Source: an uncultured Lachnospiraceae bacterium
Lineage (GTDB): Bacteria; Bacillota; Clostridia; Lachnospirales; Lachnospiraceae
Direction of reading: 5' to 3'
DNA: 36,658 nt
NCBI GenBank assembly: GCA_902767135.1
Contig: CACXGE010000026.1
Span: 1-36,658 of the forward strand
Shown: one piece after another, positions 31,934 through 36,658 of the stretch
Position numbering within the stretch: the stretch's first letter is position 1
Layout: each line of letters opens with the position of its first letter
Program-made: the position numbers and the translations under genes
Notes under the pieces: model-generated
Databases searched by the model: none
Seen by the model: only the letters and a program-made list of their open reading frames with translations
Told to the model about the DNA's origin: nothing

Positions 31934-33367
31934 TTAAACCGCACCATGTTTCTTGAATGGACGGTCCTCTCTTTTTGTAAATAACATTTCAAGCGCACCA
32001 ACAACATACTTTCTTGTGTCTGCTGCGGAAATAATAGAATCCACGTATCCTCTTGCTGCTGCAGAATCTACGCTGTTCTGAAGATTCTCATATTCTTTGG
32101 CCTTAGCGTCAATCACATCACTGCCTTCGCCTTCGTACATAATCTTTGCAGCAAGTTTTGCATCCATCATACCAATCTTTGCATCTTCCCATGCATATAC
32201 AATATCTGCACCAATTGCCTTGGAATTCATAGCTACGTATGCACTGCCAAATGCTTCTGTTGTGATTACATTCACCTTTGGCACACTTGCATTTGCAAAA
32301 GCATAGGTCAGTTTTGCCACAGATTTTGCCATGGACTTTTCAGCTTCTACTTCTGCACTAAATCCGGTTACATTTGTCACAGATAATACTGGAATATCAA
32401 ATGCATCACAGAAATTGATAAATTCTGCTGCTTTCTCACATCCTGCCGGAGTAAGAACCTTAGCATACTTTGTTTCCAGACCTTCTTCTCCATAAACCTC
32501 ACTTCTGTTTGCCACGCAGCCCACGGTTACTCCATTTAATTTAATGAATCCTGTAACCATTTCCTTTGCATACATTGCCTTTGTTTCCAGGAAGTACTCA
32601 TCATCTGCAATCTTAGAAAGAAGAATGGAAGTATCCCCTGCACAGTTTGCTAAATCTGAACTTGTTCTGTTTAAATCATCGTTACATTCTTCATAGGATA
32701 AATCGTCTTCATTGTTCGCAGGTAACATGGCAACCAATTCGCGAATCTTTGCAAATATTGTTGCCTCATCTCCTACAAAGTCTACAGTTCCACAAGTTTC
32801 ACTCTGGAAAGAAGCGGATGCAGTATCACATTTTGCCACACTATTTCCCGCTAATGCATTTGGTGTGTTTACAAACAACTTACCACTTTTTTCTTCCATA
32901 AGTGTAAAGTCTGTAATTGCTGGCATAACCGCCAATCCACCACCACAATTTCCTAAAATTGCTGTAATCTGCGGAATCACTCCGCTAGCTAATGTCTGTT
33001 TTAAATAGATTTCTCCAAAACCATTTAATGCATCCGTAGCTTCCTGCAAACGTAAGCCTGCACAATCCACAAGTCCAATCACAGGTGCTCCCACCTTCAT
33101 TGCCAATTCATATAAACGCACGATTTTCTTTGCATGCATTTCTCCCACAGAGCCACCTAATACAGACGCATCCTGGCTATACACATAAACCAGATTGCCG
33201 TCAATAACCCCATAACCAGTTACTACGCCATCTGCCGGTGTCTCGTTACTCTTCATGTCAAAATCTGTTGCTCTGGCAGTAACCCTTGCACCAATTTCAA
33301 CAAAACTATTCTCGTCAAGCAATGCCTGAATACGATTGCTTGCTGAGTTTTGTACTGCACTACTCAT
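31934..33367 (-). CDS. Acyl-CoA carboxyltransferase subunit (MmdA / transcarboxylase 12S-like)
   Basis: The 477-residue crotonase-fold carboxyltransferase moves a carboxyl group between biotin and an acyl-CoA (methylmalonyl/propionyl-CoA or a similar pair). The N-half has TPADGVVTGYGVIDGNLVYV, SQDASVLGGSVGEMHAKKI (the usual QDFT is changed to QDAS), GLVDCAGLRLQEA and the oxyanion GNCGGGLAVMPAITD. The C-half has VTNVTGFSAEVEAEKSMAKS and EAFGSAYVAMNSKAIGADIV. Length is slightly under the usual 510-520. The first gene of the operon, it lies just after a consensus promoter. Substrate is not certain; the usual GxxxGxxxE pattern is only partly kept. Confidence 0.88.
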   Translation of the reverse strand: MSSAVQNSASNRIQALLDENSFVEIGARVTARATDFDMKSNETPADGVVTGYGVIDGNLVYVYSQDASVLGGSVGEMHAKKIVRLYELAMKVGAPVIGLVDCAGLRLQEATDALNGFGEIYLKQTLASGVIPQITAILGNCGGGLAVMPAITDFTLMEEKSGKLFVNTPNALAGNSVAKCDTASASFQSETCGTVDFVGDEATIFAKIRELVAMLPANNEDDLSYEECNDDLNRTSSDLANCAGDTSILLSKIADDEYFLETKAMYAKEMVTGFIKLNGVTVGCVANRSEVYGEEGLETKYAKVLTPAGCEKAAEFINFCDAFDIPVLSVTNVTGFSAEVEAEKSMAKSVAKLTYAFANASVPKVNVITTEAFGSAYVAMNSKAIGADIVYAWEDAKIGMMDAKLAAKIMYEGEGSDVIDAKAKEYENLQNSVDSAAARGYVDSIISAADTRKYVVGALEMLFTKREDRPFKKHGAV

Positions 33368-33428
33368 TCGTCAGCCCTCCACTTTTAATTTATTTAAAAA
33401 AGTACAAAAGACTTTTTTACCGATTATA

Positions 33429-33457
33429 ATTGTAAAGCTTTTTAGCTTTTATATCAA
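33429..33457 (-). promoter_or_regulatory. Promoter of the sodium-pump decarboxylase operon
   Basis: On the minus strand TTGATA (33452-33457), a 17-bp spacer and TACAAT (33429-33434); a TATAAT overlaps just downstream. The leader to the ATG at 33367 is about 55 nt. Confidence 0.82.
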
Positions 33458-33500
33458 GTGATTTTTGGCTTTTTGTCATAAATTCAACATTTTTTAGCCT

Positions 33501-34760
33501 TCACAGACAATAAAATCTGAAAATCTGATAGAGAGATGATGCAATGTCAATTTTTTTCACCTCTGCATCAGCATAAATGGGATAGCTTTTTATTTTTTCT
33601 CCATTTAAATAATAATCAGCAGAGCCTATGCACTGATTCTTTTTTACCGGTGCTTCCAAGTTTTTAGGCAGCCTATATTCTACTTTTACCTGATCCTCCT
33701 TCCCAAGGAGTATGGTAAGTTCTTCTTTCTGCATCCAGGGCTTTATTTCTCCAGTGTGACGAAAATAAAATTTTTTCTTTTCCCAATCTTTATTATATCC
33801 ATCACTTACCAAAATCTTTTCAAAATCCGCTTTTTCCTCATATATATCCTGTTTGTAAAAATTTTCTTCTCCATAGGCTACCATTTTTTTCATATCTGAC
33901 CATTTATAACTGCGGTTATTGGGCCATCCACAGGCAAGTAAAGCCACAATAAGGGTTCTGCTGTCCGATTCCACCGCCCCCACATAACAGTACCCTGCCT
34001 TGTTGGTAAATCCGGTTTTTCCCGTCATAGCCCCTTCCATCATATCCAAAAAAGCATTGTGATTATAACACTGATAACTCTGAGCGCCATCACAATCTGT
34101 GAACTGATAATTTTTTGTCCGGGTAATTTCAAGAAATTCCTGAGCTTTGGGGGATTCTTTGATACAATACCTTAAAATCCTGGCTAAATCTGTTGCAGTG
34201 ATACTATGTATCTTTGTCTCATTTTTTGTAACCACCTGACCATCCAGACCGTTAGGAGTTACAAAATATGCATTTTCACATCCGATTTCTTTCGCCTTCC
34301 TATTCATCAAAACCGCAAATTCCTCCACCGAGCCTGAGATATGCTCCGCCAACGCCACTGCCGTATCATTAAAAGACTCTAACATCATGGCATAACACAA
34401 ATCCTTCACATAGAACTGCTGTCCCTCCCTCATCCCCAGATGTACCTTTGGCTGGCTTACTGCCCGTTTGCTTGCCTGAACCACTTCCTCTGGTCCTGCA
34501 TTTTCCAAAGTAAGAATCAGCGTAAGAATTTTGGTTGTGCTAGCCATTGGAAGCTGCTTTCTTTCATTTTTTCCATATAGTACCCTGCCAGATTCTCCAT
34601 CTATCAACACTGCCGCATTTGCATAAATTTCCCTTGGGTTTAACTGTGACAGCGTACTCATCTGCAGGCTGTTTTCAATCAAAATAGTAAGTAACATAAC
34701 AAATCCAACTTTTACCCAGCTGTTTTTTTTCTGATGTTTCCTCTTTTTACTCCAACCCAT
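33501..34760 (-). CDS. D-alanyl-D-alanine carboxypeptidase (S11 family, DacF-like)
   Basis: The 419-residue penicillin-binding enzyme trims the terminal D-Ala from peptidoglycan stem peptides. After a basic cytoplasmic tip and one hydrophobic signal segment (about 17-32) the catalytic domain shows Ser74-x-x-Lys77 in MASTTKIL, Ser129-x-Asn131 in LESFNDT and Lys248-Thr-Gly in MTGKTGFT. A C-terminal domain of about 110 residues and a final hydrophobic helix (SSLYQIFRFYCL) probably anchor it. The start is odd: the ATG at 34760 directly follows the T-run of a terminator and has no ribosome site, and no better in-frame start is present upstream. It is the only start that keeps the signal peptide. 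Confidence 0.9.
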   Translation of the reverse strand: MGWSKKRKHQKKNSWVKVGFVMLLTILIENSLQMSTLSQLNPREIYANAAVLIDGESGRVLYGKNERKQLPMASTTKILTLILTLENAGPEEVVQASKRAVSQPKVHLGMREGQQFYVKDLCYAMMLESFNDTAVALAEHISGSVEEFAVLMNRKAKEIGCENAYFVTPNGLDGQVVTKNETKIHSITATDLARILRYCIKESPKAQEFLEITRTKNYQFTDCDGAQSYQCYNHNAFLDMMEGAMTGKTGFTNKAGYCYVGAVESDSRTLIVALLACGWPNNRSYKWSDMKKMVAYGEENFYKQDIYEEKADFEKILVSDGYNKDWEKKKFYFRHTGEIKPWMQKEELTILLGKEDQVKVEYRLPKNLEAPVKKNQCIGSADYYLNGEKIKSYPIYADAEVKKIDIASSLYQIFRFYCL

Positions 34761-34764
34761 ACAA

Positions 34765-34812
34765 AAAAACCATATATTTTCCCATTACTGTTTCTAAAAA
34801 TATATGGTTTCT
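34765..34812 (-). terminator. Terminator between the GH5 and carboxypeptidase genes
   Basis: On the minus strand AAACCATATATTTT and AAAATATATGGTTT form a perfect 14-bp stem around a 15-nt loop, followed by a T-run that ends three bases before the carboxypeptidase ATG at 34760. Confidence 0.88.
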
Positions 34813-34869
34813 TTACTTCTTTTATTCTATTTTATTCTATTTTATTTTTCTTGTAATGGTATGGTATCA

Positions 34870-36414
34870 CTAATTTATTCCATTTACTTCAACACTTAAC
34901 TCTCCGGTACTTACATACTGCTTATATGCACTTTCTTTTCTTTTCCCATATATATTACACATTACCACCTTCATATAACCTGCACTTTCAGGCACTTCCA
35001 CCGTGGCATCCATTTTGTCATCCAACAAAGTTCTGCCGATATAGTTTTTCTTGTCATCATAAAAGTAAGCACTTTTTAGACGAATTCCATCTGCATTTGC
35101 AATGGCTGTCAAGGAGATATCATAACTGCTGCCTGACGTCACCTTCATACCATCCCCTGATTCCGTGGTAAGCACCACGCTTCCCCAGGGATTCTCTTCT
35201 TCCAATCCAGTATCCCCATTTAACCCTATATATCTATAATCCTTTGGACTGCCATATATATTTTGGGATGTGTACTCTGTATCCACAGGACTTGGATTCA
35301 TCAATCCCTCCACTACTTCTTCATCGGTGCATTTAAGATTTTCTCTGTCAAACAAAACATAATTTTTTCCGTCATCCCACCAAAAACAAGTCATATTATG
35401 CTGTTTCGCCCGATACACAAAATTGGCAGCATATTCCTTCTTTAAGCTGGCAGGCTGAAAACTTGCAGGAACTCCAAATTCTCCAATTACAACAGGGACC
35501 TTGGTTTTCTCTGATAATTGGTCAAGGCAGGCAAAATCATCCTCTAAGTTCTGATTATAAAAACTAGAGTAACAGTGAACCTCTACTGCCAGATTTCCCG
35601 GGGCCACATCTTCTGGTAGCATGAATCCTTCTATCACATCATTACTAAAACTTGACAGATAAGTCTGACAAATCAATAATCTCGTAGTATTATTTCCACC
35701 GGTAGCCCTCACTGCATCTACATAGACTTGATTCAGTTCGTTGTTTATTTTAAGATATTCTTCCTTTACTTTCCAACTATTGTCTTTGTCATTTAATTCG
35801 TTTAAACCACCAAAAATCAAATGTTGGTCATAATCTTTATAAAACTCTCCAATCTGACTCCACAAATCCTGTACATTCTGTATCACCTTATTCTTGTCTG
35901 ATGCCTTTGCATAGATAAACTCTCCATCATGGTGAGAATCTAAAATCACATACAACTCCCTGTTGTAGGCATAATCAATCACATCTTTGACACGATATAA
36001 CCAATCTTCCTGAATTTTTATGTGTCCCTCCTCTTCATAGGTGTTATAATACCAGGTTACAGGCAATCGAATCCCCTGAAATCCAGCATCTGCCACCATA
36101 TCAATCATTTCCTGGGTTGTGGTGGGATTCCCCCAGGCCGTCTCATAATAGCTTGGGAGATAAAAGCCATCCACATTTCTATTCGAACCATCCACACAAC
36201 TGTCAAACGCATTTCCTAAATTCCAGCCCACGGAAATATCTTTCAATATCTCATTGCTGCCAACAATCACCTCTTCACTACTCTGTGTTGTTGCTGTTAT
36301 CTTTTCTGTATCCCTGTTCACTGTCTGCCCTGAACATCCCGAAACTGTTCCCATACAAACAATGCTTAATAAAATTATGAATCTTCTTGTTTTTTTCTTT
36401 CTTCGTCCTTTCAT
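34870..36414 (-). CDS. Glycoside hydrolase family 5 endoglucanase, lipoprotein
   Basis: The 514-residue enzyme hydrolyses beta-1,4-glucans or related plant glycans outside the cell. The N-terminus (MKGRRKKKTRRFIILLSIV, then GTVSGCSG) is a lipoprotein signal with the cysteine near residue 27, so it is held on the cell surface. The GH5 barrel runs from about 55 to 355: SVGWNLGNAFDS, GFQGIRLPVTW, LDSHHDGE, the acid/base Glu206 in GGLNELND and the nucleophile Glu312 in VIGEFGVP, with FWWDDGKNY closing the site. From about 385 a beta-rich module resembling a carbohydrate-binding domain follows. Likely subfamily 2/4-type endoglucanase; exact substrate unknown. Single gene between promoter and terminator. 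Confidence 0.93.
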   Translation of the reverse strand: MKGRRKKKTRRFIILLSIVCMGTVSGCSGQTVNRDTEKITATTQSSEEVIVGSNEILKDISVGWNLGNAFDSCVDGSNRNVDGFYLPSYYETAWGNPTTTQEMIDMVADAGFQGIRLPVTWYYNTYEEEGHIKIQEDWLYRVKDVIDYAYNRELYVILDSHHDGEFIYAKASDKNKVIQNVQDLWSQIGEFYKDYDQHLIFGGLNELNDKDNSWKVKEEYLKINNELNQVYVDAVRATGGNNTTRLLICQTYLSSFSNDVIEGFMLPEDVAPGNLAVEVHCYSSFYNQNLEDDFACLDQLSEKTKVPVVIGEFGVPASFQPASLKKEYAANFVYRAKQHNMTCFWWDDGKNYVLFDRENLKCTDEEVVEGLMNPSPVDTEYTSQNIYGSPKDYRYIGLNGDTGLEEENPWGSVVLTTESGDGMKVTSGSSYDISLTAIANADGIRLKSAYFYDDKKNYIGRTLLDDKMDATVEVPESAGYMKVVMCNIYGKRKESAYKQYVSTGELSVEVNGIN

Positions 36415-36457
36415 TTCTGCTCTCTAGAATCCTTTCACCGAAACTATTGCCAACTAG

Positions 36458-36500
36458 CGTTACCGTTTCCCAACAGGCTAAACTGTTACCAATTAGCAAC
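36458..36500. repeat. Intergenic palindrome, GTAACAGTTTAGC family, copy C (diverged)
   Basis: On the minus strand GGTAACAGTTTAGCC is followed by TGTTG and GGAAACGGTAAC, an imperfect inverted repeat matching one arm of copies A and B exactly. It lies just downstream of the GH5 promoter -10, so it would sit in the 5' leader of that mRNA. Confidence 0.6.
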
Positions 36501-36503
36501 TAT

Positions 36504-36532
36504 AGTATAAGCAGTTTTCACAAAAAAATCAA
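36504..36532 (-). promoter_or_regulatory. Promoter for the GH5 gene
   Basis: On the minus strand TTGATT (36527-36532), a 17-bp spacer and TATACT (36504-36509). Transcription would start near 36497, giving a leader of about 80 nt. Confidence 0.75.
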
Positions 36533-36589
36533 TGAATCATTACAACTTTGTTACCCAAATTGAATGAAAAAAGTTACAGTACACAGGTA

Positions 36590-36613
36590 GGTATTTTCGG
36601 CACCGAAAATACC
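36590..36613. repeat. 11-bp perfect inverted repeat at the right edge
   Basis: GGTATTTTCGG (36590-36600) and CCGAAAATACC (36603-36613) are separated only by CA. The loop is too small for a good RNA hairpin, so a protein-binding operator or cruciform is as likely as a terminator. The gene beyond the window edge is unknown. The rest of 36614-36658 shows nothing I can assign. Confidence 0.6.
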
Positions 36614-36658
36614 GTACGAAAGACTTCAGGCTACGGATTTTGGCCATTTGGAATGCGA

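Noticed and set aside
1..36658. tRNA, rRNA, integrase, transposase or defence-system genes
   Set aside because: None of the expected motifs or structures was seen on either strand.

Overview
The window looks like chromosomal DNA of a low-GC anaerobic gut-type Firmicute, most likely a Lachnospiraceae (Roseburia/Eubacterium/Blautia-like). The basis is its AT-rich genes with strong AGGAGG ribosome sites, a sodium-pumping decarboxylase operon, a clostridial 2-hydroxyacyl-CoA-dehydratase-activase fusion, a lipoprotein GH5 glucanase and a c-di-GMP riboswitch. The species cannot be fixed from the sequence alone. Most genes lie on the minus strand; only three intact genes are on the plus strand (8209-12474, 24506-26143, 26295-27137). 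I saw no rRNA, tRNA, CRISPR array, integrase or transposase.

Region 1 (1-7.6 kb, minus strand) is a surface and regulation region. In transcription order it holds a CorA-type ion transporter, a catalytically dead-looking rhomboid with a zinc ribbon, a degenerate sigma-70-like protein, a ComFB protein, a PdaA-like polysaccharide deacetylase lipoprotein, a family 2 glycosyltransferase, a solitary lasso-peptide-B2-like protease, and a secreted transglutaminase-like protein that runs off the left edge in Thr/Pro repeats. The last gene is preceded by a c-di-GMP-I (GEMM-I) riboswitch with a terminator platform. ComFB proteins have themselves been reported as c-di-GMP receptors, so two candidate c-di-GMP effectors lie within about 3.5 kb.

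Region 2 (7.6-8.2 kb) is a zone of gene decay: a chemoreceptor tip fragment (minus) abuts the C-terminal tail of an XRE-type regulator (plus). A promoter with a structured leader then serves the 1421-residue double activase/dehydratase fusion protein (8209-12474).

Region 3 (12.5-24.3 kb, minus strand) is mostly housekeeping: an HD-domain protein, the polyphosphate pair ppx-ppk, hisS, a TraX-like membrane protein with a small secreted protein, nucleoside salvage (purine nucleoside phosphorylase and cytidine deaminase), and a 967-residue membrane protein resembling GT-C glycosyltransferases.

Region 4 (24.4-27.4 kb, plus strand) carries an ABC-F ATPase of the YkpA/YbiT type and a PHP-domain phosphoesterase, separated by a GC-rich structured element. 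A PD-(D/E)XK-family fragment broken by a stop codon follows on the minus strand.

Region 5 (27.4-33.5 kb, minus strand) holds a YwlG-family gene and a five-gene biotin operon with its own strong promoter. The operon encodes an acyl-CoA carboxyltransferase, an OadG-like subunit, a biotin carrier, the Na+-translocating beta subunit, and a pyruvate/oxaloacetate carboxyltransferase. Together these have all the parts of a transcarboxylase plus a sodium pump, probably shuttling carboxyl groups between acyl-CoA and pyruvate and coupling decarboxylation to Na+ export.

Region 6 (33.5-36.7 kb, minus strand) holds a D,D-carboxypeptidase and the GH5 glucanase lipoprotein. An imperfect palindrome built on GTAACAGTTYAGC recurs in at least three intergenic spaces (about 4.7, 13.2 and 36.5 kb).
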